Assembly: GCA_050010035.1 (NCBI GenBank)
Contig: JBEKLU010000007.1
Location: forward strand, 17,717 to 81,716
Direction of reading: 5' to 3'
Length of the DNA stretch: 64,000 nucleotides
Source of the DNA: Roseiarcus sp050010035
Lineage (GTDB): Bacteria > Pseudomonadota > Alphaproteobacteria > Rhizobiales > Beijerinckiaceae
Each line of letters starts with the position of its first letter. Position 1 is the first letter of the stretch. The notes under the pieces were generated by a model that did not search any database, had not been told where the DNA came from, and worked only from the letters and a program-made list of their open reading frames with translations. This document shows, one piece after another, positions 44,526 to 54,066 of the stretch. The position numbers were made by a program, and so were the translations under genes.

Positions 44526-45500
44526 ATGGTCGGGAAGTCCCGATGGGAAGAGTCGCCGCCCGATCCGCCGAGGCCCGAGGAATTCGGCTTCGACTTGAAT
44601 CGCGCGCTCGAATCCGTCGTGGCGCTCCAGTCGGAGATTCCGGAGGACGGCTTCACCGCTCCGACGCTCGGCGTCAAGCGGGCGGGCAGCGGCGTGGTGA
44701 TTGACGAGAACGGGCTCGTGCTGACGATCGGGTATCTCATCACCGAGGCGGAGAGCGTCTGGCTGACCAGCGCGGACGGTCGTCTGACGCCCGCCCACGC
44801 GCTCGCCGTCGATCCGGAAACGGGGTTCGGGCTGGTGCAGGCGCTGGACCGGCTCGGCTTGCCGGCGCTGGAGCTCGGCCGCTCGAGCGAGGCGAAGCGC
44901 GGCGATCCGGTGATCGTCGCGGCGGGCGGGCGCAAGCAGTTCATGCGCGCGCAAGTCGTCGCCAAGCGCGAATTCGCCGGCTACTGGGAGTATCTCTTGG
45001 ACGAGGCGATCTTCACGGCGCCCGCGCATCCGTTCTGGGGCGGCGCGGGCCTCATCGACGCGAGCGGCAAGCTGTTGGGCATAGGCTCGCTCCACGTCGA
45101 GGAGGCGACCGCGCCGGACCGGCATCGCGACGTCAACATGATCGTGCCGATCGACCTCTTGGAGCCGATCTTGGCCGATCTGCTCAAATTCGGCCGGGTC
45201 GACAGGCCGCCACGGCCGTGGCTCGGCCTCTATTCGACGGAGAGCGACGGCAGAATCATCGTCGCCGCGGTGGCCGAACGCGGCCCGGCCGCCGCCGCCG
45301 GGGTGCAGCGGGGCGATATCGTCGCCGCCGTCGGGGATTCGGCGGTCGCGAGCCTGGCGGACTTCTATCGCAAGGTTTGGCGCTGCGGCCCGGCCGGCGT
45401 CGAAATTCCCATCGAGTTGACACGCGACGACCGCGCGTTGCGGCTGCACATCCGATCGACGGATCGCAGCGGCCATCTCAAGAAGCCGCGACTGCATTGA
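44526..45500 (+). CDS. HtrA-like protein with lost catalytic triad and PDZ domain
   Basis: 324 residues. A trypsin-like domain of HtrA/DegP type (~25-215) is followed by a PDZ domain (~235-315; RGPAAAAGVQRGDIVAAVGD). All three catalytic positions are replaced. LTNNHVV reads LTIGYLI (His to Tyr). DPRTDIAV reads DPETGFGL (Asp to Gly). GNSGGPL reads PFWGGAG (Ser to Trp). The fold is otherwise kept (GSGVVIDENGLVLT, SGKLLGIGSL), so it is probably a non-catalytic adaptor or chaperone. There is no signal peptide, suggesting a cytosolic place. The stop TGA overlaps a possible TTG start of the glycosyltransferase. Confidence 0.8.
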   Translation: MVGKSRWEESPPDPPRPEEFGFDLNRALESVVALQSEIPEDGFTAPTLGVKRAGSGVVIDENGLVLTIGYLITEAESVWLTSADGRLTPAHALAVDPETGFGLVQALDRLGLPALELGRSSEAKRGDPVIVAAGGRKQFMRAQVVAKREFAGYWEYLLDEAIFTAPAHPFWGGAGLIDASGKLLGIGSLHVEEATAPDRHRDVNMIVPIDLLEPILADLLKFGRVDRPPRPWLGLYSTESDGRIIVAAVAERGPAAAAGVQRGDIVAAVGDSAVASLADFYRKVWRCGPAGVEIPIELTRDDRALRLHIRSTDRSGHLKKPRLH

Positions 45501-45595
45501 GCGAAGCGTCGAGAAGCCGCGGCCGAAATCGCGACGGCCGGATTGAGGTTGCCCGCCTCGGCGACCATGATCGCGATCCGGCAGCGCCGGCGCTC

Positions 45596-46639
45596 TTGGC
45601 CGATTCGCCCGGCGACGCGATCCGATTCGAGGCTCCCATTTCGAGGCGTATTCTCATCGTCACCGACGCCTGGCTGCCGCAGGTCAATGGCGTCGTGCGT
45701 TCGATCGAAGCCCTATTGCGGGAAGCGCCGTCGCTCGGCGTCGAGATCGATGTCCTGAGCTCCGCCGGATTTCGCACCGCGCCGGTGCCGACCTATCGCC
45801 AGCTGCGCGTAGCGGTGACGCGACCGAGCGTCGTCGCGCGCCGCATCGAAGAGCTCAAACCCGATTTCGTCCACATTGCGACCGAGGGCCCGCTGGGCAT
45901 CTGCGCCTGGATCGCCTGCCGCAGAGCCGGGCGCCCCTTCACCACGGCCTACCATACGCGCTTCCCCGAATATCTCGCCGTGCGGCGAATCGCGCCGCGC
46001 GGCCTAGTCTACGCGCTGCTTCGCCGCTTTCACAACGCCGGCGTCGGCATGATGGTCGCCACCGAGACGCTGGAGCGCGAACTCTCCGCGCGCGGCTTCG
46101 CCCGCCTGATGCGCTGGTCGCGCGGCGTCGATTGCAATCTCTATCGACCGCACGCCGCGAGCGTCTTCGACCTGCCGCGACCGATTTTTCTGACCTGCGC
46201 GCGCGTCGCGATCGAAAAGAACCTGAGCGCTTTCCTGTCTCTGGACTTGCCGGGCTCGAAGGTCGTCGTCGGCGACGGTCCGGCGAGACGAAGTCTCCAG
46301 GCGCGCTTTCCCGAGGCGCATTTCGTCGGCGAGATGCACGGCGCGGCGCTCGCCGCCGCCTACGCCAGCGCCGACGTGTTCGTCTTCCCCAGCCTGACCG
46401 ACACGTTCGGCCTCGTGCTGCTCGAAGCGCTCGCCTCCGGCCTGCCGGTGGCGGCGTTCCCGGCGCCCGGCTTGCTCGACGTGATCGGCAACAGCGGCGC
46501 CGGCGTGCTCGACGCCAACCTGAAGCGCGCCGCGCTCGCCGCCCTGGCGATTCCGCGCGAGCTGGCGCGCGCGCGCGCGCTCAATTTCAGCCTGCGCGCC
46601 TCGGCGCGGCAGTTCGTCGAGAATATATTTCGCGCCTAG
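45596..46639 (+). CDS. Glycosyltransferase family 4 (alpha-mannosyltransferase-like)
   Basis: The GT-B protein has an N-terminal RILIVTDAWLPQVNGVVRSI with the GVxR pattern. The middle has HIATEGPLGICAW, AYHTRFPEYL and the acceptor-linked RGVDCNLYRP. The donor site is SLTDTFGLVLLEALASGLPV. This is the pattern of GDP-mannose-dependent alpha-mannosyltransferases of the MgtA/PimB group. I chose TTG 45596 (347 residues); another TTG at 45497 would overlap the previous stop but adds a polar, poorly protein-like stretch. It probably modifies a glycolipid or glycan. Confidence 0.82.
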   Translation: MADSPGDAIRFEAPISRRILIVTDAWLPQVNGVVRSIEALLREAPSLGVEIDVLSSAGFRTAPVPTYRQLRVAVTRPSVVARRIEELKPDFVHIATEGPLGICAWIACRRAGRPFTTAYHTRFPEYLAVRRIAPRGLVYALLRRFHNAGVGMMVATETLERELSARGFARLMRWSRGVDCNLYRPHAASVFDLPRPIFLTCARVAIEKNLSAFLSLDLPGSKVVVGDGPARRSLQARFPEAHFVGEMHGAALAAAYASADVFVFPSLTDTFGLVLLEALASGLPVAAFPAPGLLDVIGNSGAGVLDANLKRAALAALAIPRELARARALNFSLRASARQFVENIFRA

Positions 46640-46852
46640 GCGATGGCCGCCGGCTGAGCGCGAATTTGCAAGAGCGGACAAAGGCCCGCCTTATCAAGGG
46701 AGACCGAGCGAAACCGCATCCGCGAGGAGGCGTCGGGCCGTGTGCGGGCGCGTCACATTCGCGATTGTTGATTTTGTGTTGTCACATTGACGGCGTATTG
46801 TTCAAATGTGTTAGCGTCAGAAAAAGCATCCTTGAAATTGGTTCGGCGGCCA

Positions 46853-47416
46853 ATGCTGAATGATTTAAGGGACGTGCAGGGTGGCGGGCGCTCCCGCTGG
46901 GACAGGATCGGCGCCATCGAGTGGCCTATCGCGCACGCTCTGGCGCTGCGGCCGGACCGGCGCATGCCCGTGGCCGCCGCCAACGCCGTGTCGCGACTGG
47001 GCAACGGGCCGATTTATCTCCTGATCGTCGGCGCGGTGATTCTCTTCCATCCGCACGAAGCCGCGACGATCATTCTTTGCGCGGCCGCAAGCATTGTCCT
47101 GCTGCATTGCATCTACCCGATCGTCAAGAGGGCGACGGCGCGCCCGAGGCCGCGCGACGTCAAGGAGGATTTCGCCTATTCGCCCCCGCCGCTCGACAAA
47201 TATTCCTTTCCCAGCGGCCACGTCATGACGCTGAGCGCCGCACTCACGCCGATTGTTTACGTCGCGCCGGGAGCTTGGCCTCTCGGGTTGGCCGTCTGGG
47301 CCGCGATGGCGTGGTCGCGTTTGGCCGTCGGACATCACTACGCCTCCGACATCGCGGCCGGAACGATCATGGGCGCGTTCGTTTCGGGGTTGCTCACCTA
47401 TTGGATCGCGTCGTAG
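46853..47416 (+). CDS. PAP2-family membrane phosphatase
   Basis: 187 residues from ATG 46853 with several hydrophobic segments. The three acid phosphatase motifs are complete: KRATARPRPRD, FPSGHVMT and SRLAVGHHYASDIAAG (Arg, His and Asp present). Such proteins remove phosphate from lipid phosphates or undecaprenyl pyrophosphate. It lies after the glycosyltransferase with 213 bases between them. The substrate side cannot be determined. A frame starting at 46787 is possible but lacks a ribosome site. Confidence 0.85.
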   Translation: MLNDLRDVQGGGRSRWDRIGAIEWPIAHALALRPDRRMPVAAANAVSRLGNGPIYLLIVGAVILFHPHEAATIILCAAASIVLLHCIYPIVKRATARPRPRDVKEDFAYSPPPLDKYSFPSGHVMTLSAALTPIVYVAPGAWPLGLAVWAAMAWSRLAVGHHYASDIAAGTIMGAFVSGLLTYWIAS

Positions 47417-47821
47417 CCGCGGCGCGACGCCGGCCCGAGCGGCGATGATCCGACACGGGATCCCGCGCTTTACGTGTCGGGCACACCCGTCGCGGTAACT
47501 CGCGGCGAAGGGACGATTGACCCGAGTTGACCCTAAGGATACGTTGGAAGCGTCTCTTCTCGGCGGGCAACCAGTCCCCCCGGGCGCGGCGCGCGGGTTA
47601 ACGAGCCGACGGCCTGTCACGTCGAAGGCGTCCTCTATCTGCCCGGCGCGCAACAATCGCGATCAGATCGACACCACCACGAATCTGCGCACGATGGAAT
47701 CGTGGAAATTGCCGTCTTGCCGAACACTGCCGCGCCGCGACGTGAGTTTCTCGTGTCGGCGGGTACGTCGCGGCATGTAATATTCGATGCCTAGTCTCAT
47801 TGAAGCTAATCGGGAGACAAC
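47417..47821. other. Intergenic region, no gene seen
   Basis: 405 bases without a supported coding frame. An imperfect dyad ACACGGGATCCCGCG...CGTGTCGGGCACACCC is visible near 47453-47487. The right end carries GGGAGACAAC, the ribosome site of the GNAT gene. Otherwise I see nothing. Confidence 0.5.
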
Positions 47822-48607
47822 GTGCCGCGTCTTAGCACTTCCGGATCGGACGAAGTCCTCGAGATCAATCGCCTGACATCCCGCGGCGTTATCGCGCTGA
47901 TCGCGGAAGCCCCGGGATTACTGGTGCGGATGACGCACAATTCGGCGCTCTTGATGAGCGGTGAGGAAGTGTCCGATCTCAACCTGCTTCTCGTCGGCCC
48001 TGGTCCGGAGCCCGAGCGCTTCCTGAACAAAGCGATCGACACGGCGCGCAGACGCCGCTTGCCGCTCGTCGCCGCGTTCACACCCCATGTCGCTCGAGAG
48101 CTCGCGCCCTCCACCGAACGGTTGGGCCTCACGCCGGCCGGCGCGCTGCCGATGATGGTGTTGCGCGCGACCGCGCCCATCGAACCCAGCCGCGCCACTA
48201 AGATCGAACGCGTCGCCAACCCGCGCGAGGCGGCGATCGCCGGAGATCTTCAGGCGCGCGCATTCGATATTCCGCGCCAATCGATCGCGCGGGTCTTCGA
48301 GGCGAGCTGCACCGAGGCGAGCTCGGTCGAGACATTCATCGGCTCCGACGGCGGCGGGCCCAACGCGACCATCACCCTCATCCGCACCGGCGCGTCGGCC
48401 GGCGTCTGGTTGATGGCGACTGATCCCGAGCATCAGCGAAAAGGCGCAGGCCGCGCGCTCTTGACCCAGCTCTTGGAGCAATATCGCCGCGCCGGCGTCA
48501 GACGCTTTTATCTCAACTCCAGCGCCGCCGGTCGCGCGCTTTACGAAAGCATAGGCTTCAGGGTTATCGCCGAGTATTCTTTATTCGCGCTGGCGCAACC
48601 CGCCTAG
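47822..48607 (+). CDS. GNAT-family N-acetyltransferase with N-terminal extension
   Basis: 261 residues from GTG 47822 after GGGAGA. The C-terminal ~130 residues are a GNAT fold with the acetyl-CoA loop HQRKGAGRALL and the final strands RFYLNSSAAGRALYESIGF. The N-terminal ~120 residues resemble another, weaker GNAT-like half (VRMTHNSALLMSGEEVSDLN, then a middle AARRRRLPLVAAFT-like helix), so it may be a tandem GNAT. The TIR-STAND-WD40 gene starts 35 bases after its stop on the same strand, so the two are likely co-transcribed. Substrate unknown. Confidence 0.78.
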   Translation: MPRLSTSGSDEVLEINRLTSRGVIALIAEAPGLLVRMTHNSALLMSGEEVSDLNLLLVGPGPEPERFLNKAIDTARRRRLPLVAAFTPHVARELAPSTERLGLTPAGALPMMVLRATAPIEPSRATKIERVANPREAAIAGDLQARAFDIPRQSIARVFEASCTEASSVETFIGSDGGGPNATITLIRTGASAGVWLMATDPEHQRKGAGRALLTQLLEQYRRAGVRRFYLNSSAAGRALYESIGFRVIAEYSLFALAQPA

Positions 48608-48642
48608 CGCAGGCGGCGGCCGTTGGGGGCATCGAGGCAAGG

Positions 48643-51600
48643 TTGAGCAAGATCTTCATCTCGCACTCAAGCGCCGACAACGCTTACGCGCTTGCCCTGA
48701 CGGAATGGCTCGACCGCGAAGGCTGGAGTGGCCAGTACTTCCTCGATCTGAAACGCGACGCGATTGCGCCCGGCGAGCGCTGGGAGATGGCGCTGCGCAA
48801 GGCCGCTCGGGTCTGCGAGGTCGTGATCCTGCTGATCTCGCGAAATTGGCTCGCCTCCACCTGGTGCCTGGACGAGATGCGGCTCGCCCGCCATCTCGGC
48901 AAGCAGCTCATCGGCGTGCTGATCGATCCCCAAGTCACGCTCGAAGAGGTGCCCGACCTGATCAAGCGCGAATGGCAGCTCTGCTATCTGACGATCGAGA
49001 GCGACCGCGTCTCGTTCCACGTGAGCTCCGAGACCGTCGCGGCCACCGATGTGGCGCTTTCTTCCTCGGGCCTCGCGAAACTGAAGCTCGGCCTCGAGCG
49101 CGCCGGCCTTACCGCCGAGGCGTTCCCATGGCCGCCCGAGCGCGATCCCGACCGCGCGCCCTATCGTGGCTTGAAACCGCTCGAGCCCGTCGACGCGGCG
49201 GTGTTCTTCGGCCGCGACGCCGAGCTGCTCGACGCGATCAGCCAACTGCGCGTAATGCGCGACAGCCTCACCGAGAATTGCTTCGTGATCGTCGGCGCCT
49301 CGGGCGCGGGCAAGTCGTCGTTCATGCGCGCTGGGCTGATGCCGCGCCTCCAGCGCGACTCCCAGCATTTTCTCGTCGCGCCGATCGTGCGGCCGCGCCG
49401 TAGCGTGCTGGAAGGACCCGAAGGCCTCGTCGCCAGCCTCGACGCGCTCCACCTCGAGCTAGGTGTCGCCGTCTCACGCGCGACCATCCGCGAGGAGCTG
49501 CGCAAGACGCGCGGGCTCGGCGCGGTCGTCGAAGCGCTGCGCCGGCGCGGCGGGCAGAGCGTCGACGAGCGCGCGCCGCTTCCCACCGTCGTGATTCCCG
49601 TCGACCAATGCGAGGAGCTGTTCGTCGGCCAAGGCGACGAGGTCAAGCGCTTCTTCGCGCTCATCCGCGACGAAGCCGAATCGGGCGCATCTCCCGACGA
49701 GACCACACGCACGCCGTTTATCGTGGTGATGACGATCCGCGCCGACAGCTACAGCGAGCTGCAGGACAAGGACGCGCTGGCGGCGGCGCCGCGGCGCCTC
49801 TTCGACCTACCGCCCATCCCCACGGCCCTCTACCACACGATCGTCGAAGGCCCGGCGCGGCGCGTGCGCGAGGCCGGCGGCAAGCTCGCCTTCGAGCCGC
49901 GCTTGACCCTGGCGCTGTTGAGCGAGGCGAGAGGCCTCGACGCCCTGCCGCTCCTCGCCTACACGCTCGAACAGCTCTACCTCGAGCACCGGGGCGAGAA
50001 CCGGCCGCTCAAGCTCGAAGACTACGATGCGCTGGGGCGCATCAAGGGCGTCTTGGAGAAATCCGTCCGCAACGCGTTCGACGATCCGGCCTCGAACCCG
50101 CCGATCCCGGCCGACGCGCGCGAGCAGCGCGATCTGCTGCGCCAAGCCTTCATTCCGCATCTGGTCGATCTCGACGAGAACCGCCAGCCGATTCGGGTCA
50201 CCGCGAAATGGACCGACATCCCGCCCGAATCGCGCAATCTGGTCGAACGGCTGGTGCGCCAGCGCCTCCTCGTTCGCGACTCGCGCGAAATCGCCGATCA
50301 ACGGGTCGACATCGTCGAGATCGCGCACGAGAGCCTGCTCAGGCATTGGCGCGACCTCAACGAATGGGTCGCCGAAGAAACCGGCCACATTCGCGCCGCG
50401 GGCGACGCGACCCGCGCGGCGGCGCGTTGGGTCGAAGGCGAACGGCGCGACGACGATCTGGTGCTGCAGGGGGCGCGGCTCCAGAACGCGCTCGATCTGA
50501 TGGCCAGCAAGGTCTACGGGCCGCGCCTGACCCGCGATTCGATCGGCGAATTCCTGACGGCGTGCAAGGCCAAGCAAGAGGCGATCGCCAAGGAGCGGCA
50601 GCGCATCGTGCGCTGGCGCAACCGGGCGTTTGTCGCCTTGTTCGTCGTCATGACCGGCAGCGCCATCGCCCTCGAACACTGGTGGAGCCTCGCCAACGAC
50701 AGTCTTCTCTCGAGCGGCAAGGCCTGGGTCAAACGGGCGAGCGAGGATTTGGGGAACGACCGCCCCTACACCGCTTATCGCGAGGCGGGCATGGTGCTGG
50801 GGCAAGGGCCCGATGCGACCGGGCAGCGCTTCGTCCCGGCGAGCGCGCCGGAATCGATCGAAGCGCAAACGCTGTTCGAGGTCTCGTCCGCCATCGTCGC
50901 CGACGCCGTCGCCGACTACGACTACGGCAGCCCCGTCTACTCCATCGCGCTGTCGGCGGACAAGAGCTTGCTGGCGGCCGGGCAGACGAAAACGGTGACG
51001 GTGCGAAGCCTCGCGACCGGCGCGATCACCGCGACTCTCGCCGGAAATTCCAACGAGGTCCACCAGGTCCTGTTCCTCGATCAGCCGAGCAAGCTGGTGA
51101 GCGCCGACATCGACGGCGACGTCGCGTTCTGGGATCTCGACGCGCACACCGGCGTCATCGATTGCCCGCCGCTGGGCGCGCACAGCAATTACGTCTACGG
51201 CGTCGCCTACAGCAAGACGGCCGGGCTCGTCGCGGTCGGCGAGAGCGCCGGCGCGATCTCCCTCTGGGATGCGGCGTCGGACAATCTCGTCTACCGGCTG
51301 CAAAATTACGATCAGCCGGTCGTCAGCGTCGCTTTCGATCCGACCGGGACGCGGCTGGCGACGGGCGGTCAGCGCGGCGAGGTCGCGCTGTGGTCCATCG
51401 ACCGCAAGGCCAATCCGCCGATCACGCTGTTGAAGACGACCGAAGGCCACAAAGGAATCGTTTTCAGCATCGAATTCAGCGCGGACGGCAAGGAAATCCT
51501 GTCCGCCGCGACCGATGACCGCATCCTGGCGTGGGACGGAACGGACCTGTCGCCGAAGCGCGAGCTGCCGCGGCAGACGACGCCGATGTGGCACGCGGAC

Positions 51601-52845
51601 TACGACGACGCGCTCGGCGCCATCGTGACGACCGCGCGCGACGACATCATCCGCCTTTACGACGAGCGCTCGGGCAAGTCTCTGGGATCGGTGGATCAGG
51701 ATCGAGGCTGGGTTTACGAGACCATCGCGGACGGCGACGAGCTGATCTCGGCGAGCGACGACGGGCACGTCAAGAACTTCGCCATGACGCCGGCGCTTCA
51801 AGGCGTGCGCGCCCTGCCGAGCAACGAGGATGACGTGATCTCGGGCGCGTTCAGCGACGATGGAAAATGGTTCGCCTCCGGCGGTCGCGACAGCGGCGAC
51901 GCGCAATCCGCCAATGTGTGGCGCATCGATCAGAGCGGGTTTACGCGGCAATGCGCCATTGCGACCCGCGGCTCGTTCTGGCAGCTGGCGTTCAGCCCCG
52001 ATTCGAAGGCGCTGGCGATCGCCTCCGAAGGCGGCGACGGCGTGACCTTGTGGTCGCCCGAGACGTGCAGCCGCGTCGCGAGCCTGACCATGCCGAACGA
52101 CGACACGGGCTTCCACGCCATTGCGTTCTCGCCGACCGCGCCGCTCATCGCCGCGGCGCCGGTGGCGGCCAAAGACGGCTCGCGCGTGGTTCTGTTCGAC
52201 CTTTCGACCCACGATGTGGTCTCCCGCGGCGTCGGCCACGCCTTTGACGTGCAAGCCCTGGCGTTCCATCCCTCGGGCGCTTCCCTCGCCTCCGGCGATT
52301 CCGACGGCAGGCTGGTGATTTGGGACGTCCAGAACAGCCCGGCGCCGCAACTGGCGGTGCACGCGACTCCGGTGAACCAAGGGAATTACATCAAGGCGCT
52401 CGCCTTCAGTCCCGACGGCGCGACGCTCGCCCGGGGCGCCGACCAGGGCGATTTCTTCCTTCACGATTTCAAGAACCTCGAGGCGCCGCCGGTGCATCTC
52501 GGCGACTACAAAGGCATGGTCAACGCGATCGCCTTCAGTCATGACGGCAAGCTGATCGCGGCCGGCGCCGATGACGCGCGCCTCGACGTCTGGGACACTG
52601 CCAGCCACTCCCTGGTTTACGAGCTCGGAGCGCTCACAGGCATCTGGGGACCGTTCGCATTCCATCCGACCAATCCGTGGCTGGCTTTCGACGGCGGCGC
52701 CGGTGTCGTGCGGGTCTGGGACATGACCGCCGGGCCGCGCCGCGAAGCCGCGCGCGAAGCGGCACAACCGCCGCAAGCCGCGCCCACCAGCGCCGTCGCG
52801 CCGACGATCACCGCGCGGCGCGCGGCTTCCTGTCCGGCGCCGTAA
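48643..52845 (+). CDS. TIR - STAND NTPase (nSTAND1) - transmembrane - WD40 repeat protein
   Basis: 1400 residues from TTG 48643 behind GAGGCAAGG. TIR (~1-130) has KIFISHSSADN and WCLDE, with Glu78 at the usual NADase catalytic position. The NTPase module (~170-600) begins PYRGLKPLEPVDAAVFFGRD, the nSTAND1 pattern. Its Walker A is GASGAGKSSF (~218) and Walker B VVIPVDQCEEL (~316). A single hydrophobic helix (~660-679, FVALFVVMTGSAIAL) precedes ~12 WD40-like repeats (~770-1365), most ending in W/D pairs such as ISLWDAAS and LVIWDVQ. The plan is sensor (WD40) and oligomerising switch (STAND) driving a TIR effector that may consume NAD. It converges with the caspase-like gene at a distance of four bases. 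Confidence 0.88.
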   Translation: MSKIFISHSSADNAYALALTEWLDREGWSGQYFLDLKRDAIAPGERWEMALRKAARVCEVVILLISRNWLASTWCLDEMRLARHLGKQLIGVLIDPQVTLEEVPDLIKREWQLCYLTIESDRVSFHVSSETVAATDVALSSSGLAKLKLGLERAGLTAEAFPWPPERDPDRAPYRGLKPLEPVDAAVFFGRDAELLDAISQLRVMRDSLTENCFVIVGASGAGKSSFMRAGLMPRLQRDSQHFLVAPIVRPRRSVLEGPEGLVASLDALHLELGVAVSRATIREELRKTRGLGAVVEALRRRGGQSVDERAPLPTVVIPVDQCEELFVGQGDEVKRFFALIRDEAESGASPDETTRTPFIVVMTIRADSYSELQDKDALAAAPRRLFDLPPIPTALYHTIVEGPARRVREAGGKLAFEPRLTLALLSEARGLDALPLLAYTLEQLYLEHRGENRPLKLEDYDALGRIKGVLEKSVRNAFDDPASNPPIPADAREQRDLLRQAFIPHLVDLDENRQPIRVTAKWTDIPPESRNLVERLVRQRLLVRDSREIADQRVDIVEIAHESLLRHWRDLNEWVAEETGHIRAAGDATRAAARWVEGERRDDDLVLQGARLQNALDLMASKVYGPRLTRDSIGEFLTACKAKQEAIAKERQRIVRWRNRAFVALFVVMTGSAIALEHWWSLANDSLLSSGKAWVKRASEDLGNDRPYTAYREAGMVLGQGPDATGQRFVPASAPESIEAQTLFEVSSAIVADAVADYDYGSPVYSIALSADKSLLAAGQTKTVTVRSLATGAITATLAGNSNEVHQVLFLDQPSKLVSADIDGDVAFWDLDAHTGVIDCPPLGAHSNYVYGVAYSKTAGLVAVGESAGAISLWDAASDNLVYRLQNYDQPVVSVAFDPTGTRLATGGQRGEVALWSIDRKANPPITLLKTTEGHKGIVFSIEFSADGKEILSAATDDRILAWDGTDLSPKRELPRQTTPMWHADYDDALGAIVTTARDDIIRLYDERSGKSLGSVDQDRGWVYETIADGDELISASDDGHVKNFAMTPALQGVRALPSNEDDVISGAFSDDGKWFASGGRDSGDAQSANVWRIDQSGFTRQCAIATRGSFWQLAFSPDSKALAIASEGGDGVTLWSPETCSRVASLTMPNDDTGFHAIAFSPTAPLIAAAPVAAKDGSRVVLFDLSTHDVVSRGVGHAFDVQALAFHPSGASLASGDSDGRLVIWDVQNSPAPQLAVHATPVNQGNYIKALAFSPDGATLARGADQGDFFLHDFKNLEAPPVHLGDYKGMVNAIAFSHDGKLIAAGADDARLDVWDTASHSLVYELGALTGIWGPFAFHPTNPWLAFDGGAGVVRVWDMTAGPRREAAREAAQPPQAAPTSAVAPTITARRAASCPAP

Positions 52846-52849
52846 ATGG

Positions 52850-53983
52850 TCAGGTTGCGATGAGGCGACGCCGGGCGGCCAGAACCGCGATCGTGGCGAG
52901 CCACGCAGCGAGCGGCGCGAACCACAAGAGAACGAGATAGCGCCGATAATCGTCGCGCTGCTGAATAATTAGCCCATCGGCGCGCGCTTCCGCCAGGAAG
53001 CCGGCGAGGAAATCGCCTGCCTCGTCCGCGCGGCGGAAAAGTCGTGCGTAATCGATATTCGAGTATTCCATCAGCTCCGAGCCGCCGCTCACGAAGGAAT
53101 CGACGCGAGGGGGCAACCGCCACGGCTCGTAAGGATGGGGGTTGGCGTCGTCGGGCGCGTTCGTGACCCCGTAGAGCCCGACCCCGCCCTTGCACGCTTC
53201 GAGAAAAACGGCGCGGAATCGGATGCCCCGAGTCTCGGCGATGTCCTCGAGCGTAGCCACGAAATCGGATTTTTTCACTCCGACCGGCGTCAGCCACGCC
53301 GGCGGCGGATTGGGGATTTTTCCGGTCGCGTCGATCTGCGCGACATACTCGTGAATGGTGTCGAAGCTCGTGCGGCTGGTGTCCACGAACGAACGCGGCA
53401 TCAGCGCGAAGGCTTCGCTGCCATGCGACTTGACGACGAGAACGACCGGCCGCCCGTCGGCGGCGATCCGCGACACCGCGTCGAGAAGCACGTCGCGGAG
53501 CACGCGCCGATCGTCGAGCGGGTTGGACTCCAACCTTGGGTCCGCGCTGCGCTCGTCGGGGCTGACCGCGACGGGCGCAAAGTCGTTGCTTCCGGGAAGC
53601 TTCGCGATGTAATGCCCGTCGCGGATGCCGGTGTTGGCGATGATCGCGACGCCCAGAGCGCGCGCCGCGCCCGCCTCTATATCCGTGGTTTCCGCGTCGA
53701 CCGTCGCGGTGAAGCGCGCCATGTCGCTTTCGATCATGTCGGTCGCTTCCGCCGCACTCTTCGATCGCATCCGCCCGAGCCAGTCGAGAAGCGTCCGCGT
53801 GTTCGGCCCGGCTTCGGCGAGCGGCGTCGTTTCGTTCGCATAATAGATGAACGCGTATCGGCCCGCGTCCGAACGCACTTCGGAAGTGAGGTCGTCGGCG
53901 GTAGCGTCGGCCGACACCGCGCACGCCAGCAGAAAAGAAAGAGCGGCGCCGACGAATGCGCGCCGCCACATTGCAGAAAGCAC
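52850..53983 (-). CDS. Exported, membrane-anchored caspase-like (clan CD) cysteine protease
   Basis: 377 residues. The N-terminus is a signal peptide (VGAALSFLLACAVSADA). The core has the clan CD dyad: His187 in VVLVVKSHGSE, where His is followed by Gly, and Cys264 in VFLEACKGG, preceded by EA as in caspases and gingipains. The C-terminal helix (~349-370, LVLLWFAPLAAWLATIAVL) plus ARRR would anchor it with the protease outside the cytosol. The His-Cys spacing of 77 is longer than in caspases. Its closest named family is unsettled (C11, C13, C14 or C25-like). It is preceded on its strand by the secreted repeat peptide gene 83 bases away. Substrate unknown. Confidence 0.75.
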   Translation of the reverse strand: MLSAMWRRAFVGAALSFLLACAVSADATADDLTSEVRSDAGRYAFIYYANETTPLAEAGPNTRTLLDWLGRMRSKSAAEATDMIESDMARFTATVDAETTDIEAGAARALGVAIIANTGIRDGHYIAKLPGSNDFAPVAVSPDERSADPRLESNPLDDRRVLRDVLLDAVSRIAADGRPVVLVVKSHGSEAFALMPRSFVDTSRTSFDTIHEYVAQIDATGKIPNPPPAWLTPVGVKKSDFVATLEDIAETRGIRFRAVFLEACKGGVGLYGVTNAPDDANPHPYEPWRLPPRVDSFVSGGSELMEYSNIDYARLFRRADEAGDFLAGFLAEARADGLIIQQRDDYRRYLVLLWFAPLAAWLATIAVLAARRRLIAT

Positions 53984-54066
53984 CCCTGTCGTCCGCTCAG
54001 ATTGTTCGTGCGATGCCGCGCAACGCCGCTTCCTGCCGCCTAGGCGGATACTCCTCTCGCCCCTCG

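Noticed and set aside
45497..45595. TTG start overlapping the HtrA-like stop for the glycosyltransferase
   Set aside because: The added 33 residues are polar and poorly protein-like; kept as an alternative only.
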